A stretch of DNA of 64,000 nucleotides from Afifella marina DSM 2698 (GTDB lineage: Bacteria; Pseudomonadota; Alphaproteobacteria; Rhizobiales; Afifellaceae). Numbering within the stretch: position 1 is the stretch's first letter; each line of letters opens with the position of its first letter. The stretch spans positions 1 through 64,000 of the forward strand of contig NZ_FMVW01000008.1 of assembly GCF_900102695.1 (NCBI RefSeq). Reading direction: 5' to 3'. Under the pieces are notes generated by a model, which worked only from the letters and a program-made list of their open reading frames with translations, searched no databases and was not told the DNA's origin. Positions 1 through 8,057 of the stretch are shown one piece after another. The position numbers were made by a program, and so were the translations under genes.

Positions 1-305
1 AATACCGCATCGGTCAGCTTCAGCCGCAGGAACCAGCGATAGGCGACATTCACCTCGATCTCGCGCACCAACTGGCGCTCAGAGCGGATGCCGAAGAGAT
101 AGCCCAGGAACAGCGCCTTGAACATCAAGGTCGGATCGAGCGCCGGGCGGCCATTATCCGGACAGTAGAGCCCCGCAACCCGGTCATGGATGAACGAGAA
201 GTCGATCACCGCGTCGATCTTGCGAAGCAGGTGATCCTTGGGAACCAATTGATCGAGTGTCACCATCTCGATCGCAGTCTGCTCAGGGGCCGGGCTCTTC
301 AACAT
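1..305 (-). CDS. IS1182-family transposase, N-terminal part (runs off the window)
   Basis: The reading frame starts at an ATG at 305 and stays open to the window edge, so only about the first 101 residues are visible. It reads as the N-terminal DUF772-type domain of IS1182-like transposases: an early LDQLVPKDHLLRKID segment, then PDNGRPALDPTLMFK and GYLFGIRSERQLVREI. The catalytic DDE residues lie outside the window, so I cannot say whether the element is intact. It marks a mobile element immediately outside the argC/bchP flank of the photosynthesis cluster. No terminal inverted repeat could be defined on this side. Confidence 0.8.
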   Translation of the reverse strand, partial: MLKSPAPEQTAIEMVTLDQLVPKDHLLRKIDAVIDFSFIHDRVAGLYCPDNGRPALDPTLMFKALFLGYLFGIRSERQLVREIEVNVAYRWFLRLKLTDAV

Positions 306-320
306 GGCCCACTGAATCAA

Positions 321-346
321 AAAGCCCCGGCTCACGCCAGGGCTTT
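321..346. repeat. Short inverted repeat between the transposase and argC
   Basis: AAAGCCC is followed 12 bases later by GGGCTTT, and the inner GGC/GCC also pairs, giving a hairpin just upstream of the transposase start. It could be a terminator or part of the insertion element's end; neither is proven. Confidence 0.4.
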
Positions 347-361
347 GTCAGCAGTCTGAGG

Positions 362-381
362 CCGCCCGGGACACCGGGCGG
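362..381. terminator. Probable terminator hairpin after argC
   Basis: A perfect 8-bp GC stem (CCGCCCGG/CCGGGCGG) with a 4-base GACA loop lies 30 bases beyond the argC stop codon. On the plus strand it is followed by CTCTTTTC, a weak T tract. It could end argC transcription or insulate it from the transposase side. Confidence 0.55.
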
Positions 382-410
382 GCTCTTTTCATATCGCGGC
401 AAAAAACGCT

Positions 411-1463
411 TTAGGGGAACAGCGCCAGCTGCAGGAGGCCTTCGCCCTCTTCGAGCCCGAAAGCTACATTCATATTCTGCAGGGCCTGGCCGGCGGAGCC
501 TTTGACGAGATTGTCAATTGCCGCGATGACCAGAGCACGTCCGGGGATACGGTCGGGGAAAACGCCGATCTGCACATAATTCGAGCCGCGGACATTCTGG
601 GTCTGGGGAACGCCGCCTTCCGGCAGAACATGCACGAAAGGCTCCGACGCGTAATCCTCCACCAGTCGCTGGCGAAGGTCGCCGGCCGTCACGCCTTCGC
701 CAAGGCGCACATAGCAGGTGACAAGCTCGCCCCGGCTCATCGGGATGAGATGCGGCGTGAAATTCACCGTAACCGGCATTCCCGCGGCAACGCCGATTTC
801 CTGTTCGATCTCCGGCGCATGTCGATGCTTGCCGACGGAATAGGGTGACAGCCCCTCGCCTGCCTCGGCAAAAAGCGTGTTCTGCTTGAGACCCCGTCCT
901 GCGCCGGTCACGCCCGATTTCGCATCGATGATGAGATCGCGCGCATCGATCATGTTTTGGCGCACGAGCGGCAGGAGCGCCATCAGCACGGCCGTCGGGT
1001 AGCAGCCCGGACAGGCGATCAGCCGGGCATCCTTTATGAGCGCGCGGTAATGCTCTGTCAGGCCATAAACCGCCTCCTCCTGAAGCGCCGGCGCCTGATG
1101 CTCATGGCCATACCACTCGGCATAGACGGACGCGTCTCGGAGACGGAAATCGGCCGACATATCGATGATGCGCGCTTTCGGATTGGCGCTCAAAACCGCC
1201 GCCGTGATCTCCTGCGTCGTCCCGTGGGGGAGCCCGCAGAAAACGGCATCAAGCTCGCTCCAATCGACCTCTTCCCAGGCTTTGAGACGCGGCAAATCGA
1301 GGATTGCGAGATGCGGAAACACCGCTCCCATCTCTTTGCCGGCATGGGTGTTGGCGGTCAGTGCAGCGATCTCGACATGCGGATGGCGCGCCGCGAGACG
1401 CACCAGATCGGCGCCGGTGTAGCCGGAGGCGCCAAGGACGCCGATGCGAATCTTATCGTGCAT
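411..1463 (-). CDS. argC: N-acetyl-gamma-glutamyl-phosphate reductase
   Basis: Cytoplasmic NADPH-dependent reductase of arginine biosynthesis that converts N-acetylglutamyl phosphate to the semialdehyde. The product is 350 residues, normal for the long bacterial form. It has an N-terminal Rossmann motif (GVLGASGYTGADLVRL), the active-site Cys in ACPGCYPTAV, and a conserved HRHAPEI segment. I chose the ATG at 1463 rather than one six codons upstream because a GAGGG ribosome-binding site sits six bases before it. It is a housekeeping gene that marks the left border of the photosynthesis cluster. The next cluster gene is 76 bases upstream on the same strand. Confidence 0.95.
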   Translation of the reverse strand: MHDKIRIGVLGASGYTGADLVRLAARHPHVEIAALTANTHAGKEMGAVFPHLAILDLPRLKAWEEVDWSELDAVFCGLPHGTTQEITAAVLSANPKARIIDMSADFRLRDASVYAEWYGHEHQAPALQEEAVYGLTEHYRALIKDARLIACPGCYPTAVLMALLPLVRQNMIDARDLIIDAKSGVTGAGRGLKQNTLFAEAGEGLSPYSVGKHRHAPEIEQEIGVAAGMPVTVNFTPHLIPMSRGELVTCYVRLGEGVTAGDLRQRLVEDYASEPFVHVLPEGGVPQTQNVRGSNYVQIGVFPDRIPGRALVIAAIDNLVKGSAGQALQNMNVAFGLEEGEGLLQLALFP

Positions 1464-1539
1464 ATCAAACCCTCGCTTCAAGGCGCCGGCTTTAGCCGCC
1501 AGCCCGAGGCGAAGTCAACGAAGGTCGATACAGGGCCGC

Positions 1540-1803
1540 TCAACGCCAGCGGCGGACGAGATCTCCGAGATGCGCAAGACCCGCAAGCGCCAGGAAGAAG
1601 GCGATCGTCTGCCACCCCGCCCCCACGAGTGCGGCACGCAACGCCAAAATCAGCGTCGCGCCCGCGGCAAGATTGACGAGAAGATCGAGCGGGCGAACGC
1701 CGCGCCCTGTCCGGCGATAGAAGTAGACGAGCCCGACGGCCTCCGCGAGTACGAGCAGAAGGATGAGGTCGGCGATGCGCCCGCTTTCGATGAGGCCGGC
1801 CAT
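1540..1803 (-). CDS. Small three-helix membrane protein downstream of bchP
   Basis: An 87-residue protein with three predicted membrane helices (about residues 9-28, 38-59 and 63-80), Arg residues between helices 1 and 2 (YRRTGRGVRP) and a basic C-terminus (DLVRRWR). I do not recognise a family. It begins 21 bases after the bchP stop with a GGGAG-like ribosome-binding site, so it is very probably the last gene of the bchG-bch2-bchP operon. Position and topology suggest a membrane role linked to pigment synthesis or assembly, but this is inference from context only. Confidence 0.7.
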   Translation of the reverse strand: MAGLIESGRIADLILLLVLAEAVGLVYFYRRTGRGVRPLDLLVNLAAGATLILALRAALVGAGWQTIAFFLALAGLAHLGDLVRRWR

Positions 1804-1824
1804 GAGTGCGGCTCCCGAAAGGGG

Positions 1825-3063
1825 TTAGGAGACGCCGCGACGGGGACCGAGCTTGCTCTCCTCGTCCGGCTGAACGAGACCCAGAAGATGCGCCACATCC
1901 TTGAAGAAGACCCGCAGATGCGCTCCGGGGCGGGCGCGCACGAGCTTCTTGTTCATATAGGCTTCCCAGGTCAGTCGCTGCACGTCCGGATCGGCGCACA
2001 TCGACACGAAGCGTTCGCGCCGCTTGTCGTTCTTGTACCAGAAGTACTGCATGATCCCGAGGATCCAGAAGACGCGCCCATGCTCTTTCATGAAGCGCTT
2101 GCGTGCACCCGCGAGCGCCTTCGCGTCGTTGGTGCGCAGGAATTCCTCGACGGCCTCTCCGGCGAAGCGACCGCAGACCATGGCGTAATAGATGCCCTCG
2201 CCGGAAGCTGGCGCCACGACGCCGGCGGCATCACCAGCCAAAAGCACATCCTGGTCGTTGTCCCATTTCCGGCGCGGCTTCAGCGGGATCGGCGCGCCTT
2301 CCTTGCGGATCGTTTCGGCCGCGTCGAGACCCGTGATACCGCGCAGATCGGCGACGGCGTTGCGCAGCGAAAAGCCCTTGTTGGCACTGCCGGTGCCGAT
2401 GCTCGTCGTGTCGCCATGGGGGAAGACCCAGGAGTAAAAATCCGGCGACATGCGGCCATTGTAATAGACGTCGCAGCGCTTCGAATCGAAATGCGCGGCA
2501 CCGTCTTGCGGCGAGCGCACGATCTCATGATAGGCAAAAACGTACGGCACCCGGCCTGCCCGCGGCACCGCCTCGCGCGCGACGGCGGAATTCGCCCCGT
2601 CCGCGCCGATCACGGCGCGTGTCCGCACCACTTCCAGCGACGCATCGCGCCCGCCGTTTTTCGGCCGGTAATGGATCCGGGCCACACCGTCGGTGTCGCG
2701 GTCGAAAGCTTCGAACGTGCCGGCGCAGCGCTCGGCGCCGGCCTCGGCAGCACGCTCGCGCAACCACTCATCGAAGTGCTCGCGATCGACCATACCGACG
2801 AAGCCGCCCTCGATGGGCATATTCACCCGCCGATCCGTCGGCGAGACGATCTCAGCGGAGGAGACCTGTGCGACGAGCATCGATGTCGGGACGTTGAAAT
2901 CGCGCAGGAGGCGTGGCGGCACCGCGCCGCCGCACGGCTTAATGCGGCCCTGCCTGTCGAGCAGCAGAACCGAATGCCCTTTGGAGGCGAGATCGGTCGC
3001 AGCCGTCGCACCCGCCGGACCACCGCCGACGACGACCACATCGTATGTTTTGCTCTCAGGCAT
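1825..3063 (-). CDS. bchP: Geranylgeranyl-bacteriochlorophyll reductase
   Basis: FAD-dependent reductase that converts the geranylgeranyl tail of bacteriochlorophyll a to phytyl. The product is 412 residues. The N-terminal dinucleotide-binding motif is VVVVGGGPAGATAATDL, and the second FAD motif (LLAGDAAGVVAPASGEGI) and CGGAVPP region are typical of the ChlP/BchP family. The ATG at 3063 is two bases past the bch2 stop, so the genes are almost certainly translationally coupled. It lies directly after bchG, whose product it modifies. Confidence 0.95.
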   Translation of the reverse strand: MPESKTYDVVVVGGGPAGATAATDLASKGHSVLLLDRQGRIKPCGGAVPPRLLRDFNVPTSMLVAQVSSAEIVSPTDRRVNMPIEGGFVGMVDREHFDEWLRERAAEAGAERCAGTFEAFDRDTDGVARIHYRPKNGGRDASLEVVRTRAVIGADGANSAVAREAVPRAGRVPYVFAYHEIVRSPQDGAAHFDSKRCDVYYNGRMSPDFYSWVFPHGDTTSIGTGSANKGFSLRNAVADLRGITGLDAAETIRKEGAPIPLKPRRKWDNDQDVLLAGDAAGVVAPASGEGIYYAMVCGRFAGEAVEEFLRTNDAKALAGARKRFMKEHGRVFWILGIMQYFWYKNDKRRERFVSMCADPDVQRLTWEAYMNKKLVRARPGAHLRVFFKDVAHLLGLVQPDEESKLGPRRGVS

Positions 3064-3065
3064 GA

Positions 3066-4433
3066 TTACCGTCCCCCTAAACCGGCGAGCGTCTCCTCGC
3101 CCACGGCCGTCACATCCAGCGGAGCCGAGATCACCTCGCCCGCACGGTCGACCCGGTATGCAAGCCAGGCCGAAATCAAGAAGAACACGCCTTCGATCGC
3201 AAAGACCATGGCATAGGCCGGTACCGGCGAAGCGAAGATCGTGCGTGTCGTATCGATGGCCACCGTGCCCAGGAAGCCGCCGAGGCCGAAAGCCACACCC
3301 TGTGCGGCACCCCACAGGCCCATGCGCACGCCTTCGCGGCGCTCGCGCCCGGCACCCGCCAGACCCATCATCGACGCGATGGCGGCCACAGCGAAGGCGC
3401 CGTTTGCCGCACCCAGAAAAAAGACCGATCCTTTGATCGGCCAATCAGGACCCCAGAAACCTGCTGTGACCAGCCCGAACAGCGCCAAAGCGGAGGCGAA
3501 ACAGCCGCCAATGGTCCAGCTCTTCATGGTGCCGATGCGCCGGCCGATCACGTTGCTGCCGAGAGCGCCGACGAGCAGCATGCCGACGAGGACGCCGCTG
3601 TGCTGGACGCCGGCGAGCTTCGTCGACTCGCCCGGCGTCATTCCAAAGACGGTGCCCGCGAAAGGCTCAAGAACAAGGTCCTGGGCGCTGTAGGCGAGCA
3701 TCGACACGAAGATGAAGATGGTGAAGCGGCGCGCGGTCGTCTCGCCCCAAACCTCTTTCAGCGCCTGCCGGAATTCGGGCTTTTCCTCCGCCCCGTCCTT
3801 GCCCGCAGGATGCGCATCATCGGGCCGGGCGACGCGCTTTTCGACGCCAAAGACGGCCACGAGCGTCACCAGGAAAGCCGCCAGAGACACTCCTCCCGTC
3901 ACGGCAACGAGCCGCTGGGGAGAAAACGGATCGAGGAAATGGCCGGCGGAGGTCGCCGTCACCACAAAACCGACGATCATCATCCCCCAGACGAGGGTTG
4001 CCGCCGCCGCGCGACGTCCGGGATCGACCTTTGCGGCGAGCAGGGCGAGAAGCGAGGTGCCGGCCGCACCAACGCCGATGCCGATTGCAAAGAAGCTCAA
4101 CACGGCAAGCGCGATGCCGCCGGCGAGATTGACGCTCATCCAGGCTGTCGCGACCGCGGCCAGGAAGCCGCCGCCCCCGAGGACGGCCATACCTCCGACG
4201 ATCCATGGGGTTCTGCGGGCGGTGATGTCCGAACCATAGCCCCACCGCGGGCGCAGCATCTGCACCGCATAATGCACGCCGACCAGCGCGCCGGGCAAAG
4301 TGGCCGGGAGAGCAAGCTCAACGACCATTACCCGGTTCAAAGTCGATGTCGTCAGGACGACGATCGCTCCAAGTGCCGCCTGCACCAGTCCGAGACGGAC
4401 GATGCTTACCCAGCCCAACGTGGCTGTCTGCAT
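3066..4433 (-). CDS. bch2: PucC/LhaA-family major facilitator protein of the bchG operon
   Basis: A 455-residue, roughly 12-helix membrane protein of the PucC/LhaA/Bch2 branch of the major facilitator superfamily. Family features include LNRVMVVELALPATLPG near the N-terminus, RPRWGYGSD in the first loop and SAQDLVLEPFAG in the C-terminal half. The Bch2 subgroup sits between bchG and bchP in many purple bacteria and is thought to take part in bacteriochlorophyll or antenna handling, though its exact role is not settled. The ATG at 4433 overlaps the bchG stop region and has a GGAG six bases upstream. A TTG 12 bases earlier is less likely. Confidence 0.9.
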   Translation of the reverse strand: MQTATLGWVSIVRLGLVQAALGAIVVLTTSTLNRVMVVELALPATLPGALVGVHYAVQMLRPRWGYGSDITARRTPWIVGGMAVLGGGGFLAAVATAWMSVNLAGGIALAVLSFFAIGIGVGAAGTSLLALLAAKVDPGRRAAAATLVWGMMIVGFVVTATSAGHFLDPFSPQRLVAVTGGVSLAAFLVTLVAVFGVEKRVARPDDAHPAGKDGAEEKPEFRQALKEVWGETTARRFTIFIFVSMLAYSAQDLVLEPFAGTVFGMTPGESTKLAGVQHSGVLVGMLLVGALGSNVIGRRIGTMKSWTIGGCFASALALFGLVTAGFWGPDWPIKGSVFFLGAANGAFAVAAIASMMGLAGAGRERREGVRMGLWGAAQGVAFGLGGFLGTVAIDTTRTIFASPVPAYAMVFAIEGVFFLISAWLAYRVDRAGEVISAPLDVTAVGEETLAGLGGR

Positions 4434-4434
4434 G

Positions 4435-5343
4435 TCACGCTCCAATCGTACGCAGTGCGAAAGCCGAAATCAGCATGCCGAGAACGTAAAGCGTAGTGCC
4501 GGTGGCGTTGTACCAGGCGGCCTGCTCTTTCGGCTCACGCAACAATCGCGCCATCAGCACGAACTGCACGAGCAAGGAGACACAGACCGCGGCTGCGTAA
4601 ATCGGCTTTCCCCACGAAAACAGGAGTGCAATCACAATGGCTTGCGGGAAAGCCATGACAAAACAGGCAAACCTTGCCGCGCGCGCGACGCCCAATTGCG
4701 CCGGCAGCGACCGGATCCCCATCTTGAGGTCGCCCTCGACCGCCTTGAAGTCGTTGAGGGTCATGATTCCGTGGGCGCCGAGGCTGTAGAGCGCCGCAAG
4801 CGTGATGATCCGCCAATCCGGCAGCCCGCCCACCATAACAGCGGCGCCGGTAAACCACGGAAGCCCTTCGTAGCAGGCCGCGACCGCCGAATTGCCCCAC
4901 CAGCCGTTCTTTTTCAGCCGGAACGGCGGCGCGGAATAGGCCCAGGCGAGAATGAGACCGACCACCGCCGCCCAGAAAACCCAAATCCCGAGAAACGCTG
5001 CAAGGGCGAGCGACAGAGCCGTCCAAATGAGCGCGATATAAAGGCCCCAACGGCCCGGAATGCGCCCAGACGGAATCGGACGGTTGGGCTCGTTGATCGC
5101 ATCGACATGGCGGTCGTACCAGTCGTTCGCAGCCTGGCTCGTCGCTGTGACCATCGGCCCTGCGAGCACGATGCCGGCCACCATCACCAGCCAGCGTTCG
5201 GAGATTGGAACGCCTGAGGACACGACGCCGCAGCCGAAGGCCCACATGGGAGCGAACCATGTGATCGGCTTCAACAATTCGAGGACGGCCGCCGGTTTCG
5301 GGCGGGTCAAAGTATCGGATGCAATCGAAGCCGAGCGAGACAT
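4435..5343 (-). CDS. bchG: Bacteriochlorophyll synthase (prenyltransferase)
   Basis: UbiA-family integral membrane prenyltransferase that esterifies bacteriochlorophyllide a with geranylgeranyl diphosphate. The product is 302 residues with about eight or nine helices. The two Asp-rich motifs are visible: NDWYDRHVDAINEPNRPIP and DFKAVEGDLKMGIRSLP. The frame is open further upstream, but the ATG at 5343 (MSRSASIAS) gives the usual length, and a PpsR-type site sits just ahead of it. It is the first gene of bchG-bch2-bchP-small ORF. Confidence 0.95.
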   Translation of the reverse strand: MSRSASIASDTLTRPKPAAVLELLKPITWFAPMWAFGCGVVSSGVPISERWLVMVAGIVLAGPMVTATSQAANDWYDRHVDAINEPNRPIPSGRIPGRWGLYIALIWTALSLALAAFLGIWVFWAAVVGLILAWAYSAPPFRLKKNGWWGNSAVAACYEGLPWFTGAAVMVGGLPDWRIITLAALYSLGAHGIMTLNDFKAVEGDLKMGIRSLPAQLGVARAARFACFVMAFPQAIVIALLFSWGKPIYAAAVCVSLLVQFVLMARLLREPKEQAAWYNATGTTLYVLGMLISAFALRTIGA

Positions 5344-5373
5344 GGGCGGGACAGTATTGGCCGCCTCGCGCAC

Positions 5374-5391
5374 CGTCAACTCAACTTTACA
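5374..5391. promoter_or_regulatory. PpsR/CrtJ-type operator upstream of bchG
   Basis: On the minus strand the site reads TGTAAAGTTGAGTTGACG, a TGT-N12-ACA match with one mismatch in the last base. It lies 31 bases before the bchG start and about 130 bases before the divergent hydrolase gene, so it may serve either direction. Assignment rests on the known PpsR consensus and on similar sites elsewhere in this window. Confidence 0.55.
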
Positions 5392-5518
5392 CTCGCCCCC
5401 GCGGCGGAATCTCGCGCCCCCCTGCGACGGGGAACCCGCGTCACTGCCGGACGTTGCGAGAACATTCCGAATGTTGCAGAGCAAAACGGCGGAGCGGATG
5501 AGGAGCGAGGACAAGGCG

Positions 5519-6526
5519 ATGACATCGCAGAACGAAACTGAAGGCAGCGCATCATTGGGCAATGACGCTCAAATGCGCCCCGAGCCAGCCGCGAGAAGCG
5601 TCTCGCCGGTGAGCGAAAGCCGACCCGCCGCGCCAATGCCGTCGCTGCCCGAGGCCTTTCCCGCCGAACGGCGCGAGATCACGGGACGTGCCGGACGCCT
5701 CTCCTATTATGTCGCAGGCGAAGGAAGCCCCCTCCTCCTCCTCCACAGCATCAACGCCGCGGGCTCTGCCTACGAAGTGCGGCCGGTTTTCATGCACACG
5801 CAGACGCGCCATCGGGTCTACGCCGTCGATCTTCCGGGTTTCGGGTTTTCCGATCGCTCCGACCGCACTTACGACATTCGGCTTTTCGTCGACGCGGTCC
5901 ACGACATGCTCGATCTCATCGAAGCGGAAACCGGATCACGCGCCATCGATGTGATGGCACTGTCTTTGTCGTCAGAATTTCTGGCGCGCGCCGCCACCGA
6001 ACGGCAGGAAGGGCTTCGCAGCCTCACCTTCGTCACGCCAACCGGCTTCGAGACAGGATCGAGCAAACGTCGCGGCCCGGAAGGCTCGACGCGGCAGGTG
6101 CCGTTTCTCTACGAAACGCTCAACGTGCCGCTCTGGAGCAAGGGGGCGTTCCGCCTTCTCACCACCCGACCGAGCATCCGCTTCTTCCTTGAGAAAACCT
6201 TCGGCAGCAAGGACATCGACGACGGGCTTTTCAAATACGCCTATGAGACGACGCATCAGGACGGGGCTCGTCACGCGCCTTATGCCTTCGTTTCGGGATG
6301 CCTCTTCGCCAACGATATCAGGCGCATCTACGAGAAGCTGACGCTGCCGATCTTCCTCGCCCACGGCACCCGCGGGGATTTTCAGGATTTCTCAGAGGTC
6401 GATTGGCTGCGCGCGCAACCCAATTGGACGGTCAAGCCGTTCAAAACCGGTGCGATGGTCTATTTCGAGCAGCCCGAGGCCTTCCTCGCGAGCTTCGAAG
6501 AGTTTCTTGCGTCCTCGAAAGCATGA
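5519..6526 (+). CDS. Alpha/beta-hydrolase-fold protein with degenerate active site
   Basis: About 335 residues of the alpha/beta hydrolase fold, with a 50-60 residue Pro/Ser-rich N-terminal extension. The oxyanion-side motif (LLLLHSINAAGSAYE) and VDLPGFGFSDRS are family-like. The nucleophile elbow reads ALSLSSE rather than GxSxGG, so the Ser is present but both flanking Gly are replaced. The usual C-terminal GHxxxFEQP motif reads GAMVYFEQPEAF, so the catalytic His position is Ala. It may be a non-catalytic binding protein. It is divergent from bchG and convergent with ppsR. The ATG at 5498 is an alternative start. The function is unknown and it is distinct from BchO at 42779. Confidence 0.75.
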   Translation: MTSQNETEGSASLGNDAQMRPEPAARSVSPVSESRPAAPMPSLPEAFPAERREITGRAGRLSYYVAGEGSPLLLLHSINAAGSAYEVRPVFMHTQTRHRVYAVDLPGFGFSDRSDRTYDIRLFVDAVHDMLDLIEAETGSRAIDVMALSLSSEFLARAATERQEGLRSLTFVTPTGFETGSSKRRGPEGSTRQVPFLYETLNVPLWSKGAFRLLTTRPSIRFFLEKTFGSKDIDDGLFKYAYETTHQDGARHAPYAFVSGCLFANDIRRIYEKLTLPIFLAHGTRGDFQDFSEVDWLRAQPNWTVKPFKTGAMVYFEQPEAFLASFEEFLASSKA

Positions 6527-6536
6527 GGCATTTCGC

Positions 6537-6555
6537 ATAGGCCTCTCGGGCCTAT
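6537..6555. terminator. Hairpin between convergent hydrolase and ppsR genes
   Basis: ATAGGCC and GGCCTAT form a 7-bp stem with a 5-base loop in the 48-base gap between two convergent genes. There is no clear T run, so its efficiency as a terminator is uncertain. Confidence 0.4.
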
Positions 6556-6574
6556 CCCAAGACACCAACGCGGT

Positions 6575-8023
6575 TCAGTGGTCGCCGCCGTTTTCCGGCG
6601 TGAAGTCCACGAGGTCGTACCGGCGAAGCTTCGAATAGAGGCTTTGCCGGCTGAGGCCGAGGATTTCGGCGGCCGAGGCGCGGTTGTCGCCGGTCAGCTC
6701 GAGAGCCGCCTCGATGCAGAGCTTCTCGATCACGTCAGTGGTTTCGCGCACGAGATCCTTGAGGGGCACGCGGCCGACGAGTTCCGTCAATTGATCGACC
6801 GAGCGGGGCAATTGTCTCGCCGCCGGGCGTTCTCTTTCCACCCGCGCGCTGACATCGCGAAGAACGAAACCAAGGCAGGGCTGCTCCCCCTCGAGCACCG
6901 AGACCGCGGCAACCTCAACATCAACAACGGATCCGTATTCGCCGCGCAGGATCGAGCGAAAATGCCGAACCGAGCCGTGTTCGCGCAGATTGGCGATGAG
7001 CACGTCGAGTTCGATTCCCTGCCGTCCGACCCAACGCTCCAAGCGCTTTCCACGAACCTGCTCAAGGCTCGCGGTCTGCGCCAAATCAAGGAAAGCGATA
7101 TTGGCCGCCAGGATACGTCGGTCGGGGTCGGTCACGATGAAAGCGTCGGGCAGATGCTCCACGATATCGACAAGAAGCGACGTCGTGCCGGCATCCTGCT
7201 TCACCCGCTCGCCGTCGACCGGTGACAGTCGGATGAGGAAATGGGCTGAGGATTCCTGCCTGAAAAGCGACGCCGATAAAGTGCATTCCTGTTCGCTGAA
7301 CGGCAGCCGCACACGCGCATCTTCGGCGTGGCCTGCAGCCCTCACCATCGCCAGCAGCGCTTGCACGGCACGCTCCGATTCGTCGGCAAAAAGTTTGCGC
7401 AGCGGCGCTCCGACGAGCTGTTCCGGGGACTGATCGAGCAGGCGGCTCGCGGCGGGGTTGACCTCGACAACCTTCTGGCTGTTGGCGTCGATGATCAAAA
7501 CGGCCTCAGAGGCCATCTTGAAGAACAGTCGGTAGCGCGTCTCCGCCTGGCGCAGGCGTGAATATTCGCGCTCCAGCGCCACCTGCGCTTCGATCAGCCG
7601 TTGCTGCAGCGCCGACACCGGACGCAAATCGCGACCGATTGCGATGTAACGCTCGCCGCCGCCCACCTGCATGGCGAAATAACGCACGGCCACATCAGCG
7701 CCACGGCTCGAAGGGTGATTGACCTCGCGCCAGCGCGAAACGCCTTTTGCGCGCGCCTCGCTCAGAAGAGCTGTGACCTTGTTTTCGCTGTCAGGCGTGA
7801 CGAGATCGCGCCACACCTTTCCGACCCAGTCGGAAACACCCTCGTGAGAGAATTCTTCGTCGCCGAAAGCGAGATCCTGAACGACGCCCTCTTTGTCCAG
7901 GACGAGGGCAATGTCTGCCGCGTGGGCGATTAGCTTTCCGGCGATCTCGGCGTCCAGGTCTCCGACCGACTTATGCGGGACCGCGAACTCGCTTGGGGCA
8001 GATTTTGTAACCAAGCCGTCCAT
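6575..8023 (-). CDS. ppsR: Photosynthesis gene repressor PpsR/CrtJ
   Basis: Transcriptional repressor of photosynthesis genes that binds TGT-N12-ACA sites under oxic or high-light conditions. The product is 482 residues from the ATG at 8023; a GTG three codons earlier is possible. Visible domains are an N-terminal PAS-like domain (about 20-135), a Q-linker helix (135-163), PAS1 (165-275), PAS2 (285-400) and a C-terminal Fis-type helix-turn-helix (ASAAEILGLSRQSLYSKLRRYDL). A Cys sits at the start of the HTH region in EKLCIEAALELTGDNR, which I believe corresponds to the redox-sensitive Cys of PpsR/CrtJ. It lies just downstream of aerR, the usual partner arrangement. Confidence 0.95.
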   Translation of the reverse strand: MDGLVTKSAPSEFAVPHKSVGDLDAEIAGKLIAHAADIALVLDKEGVVQDLAFGDEEFSHEGVSDWVGKVWRDLVTPDSENKVTALLSEARAKGVSRWREVNHPSSRGADVAVRYFAMQVGGGERYIAIGRDLRPVSALQQRLIEAQVALEREYSRLRQAETRYRLFFKMASEAVLIIDANSQKVVEVNPAASRLLDQSPEQLVGAPLRKLFADESERAVQALLAMVRAAGHAEDARVRLPFSEQECTLSASLFRQESSAHFLIRLSPVDGERVKQDAGTTSLLVDIVEHLPDAFIVTDPDRRILAANIAFLDLAQTASLEQVRGKRLERWVGRQGIELDVLIANLREHGSVRHFRSILRGEYGSVVDVEVAAVSVLEGEQPCLGFVLRDVSARVERERPAARQLPRSVDQLTELVGRVPLKDLVRETTDVIEKLCIEAALELTGDNRASAAEILGLSRQSLYSKLRRYDLVDFTPENGGDH

Positions 8024-8057
8024 CTGTTGCACTTAGTCCCGCATCAGGCGTGAATCA

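Noticed and set aside
1444-3216. 590-codon plus-strand open frame
   Set aside because: Antisense to bchP and the small membrane protein; no domain recognisable.
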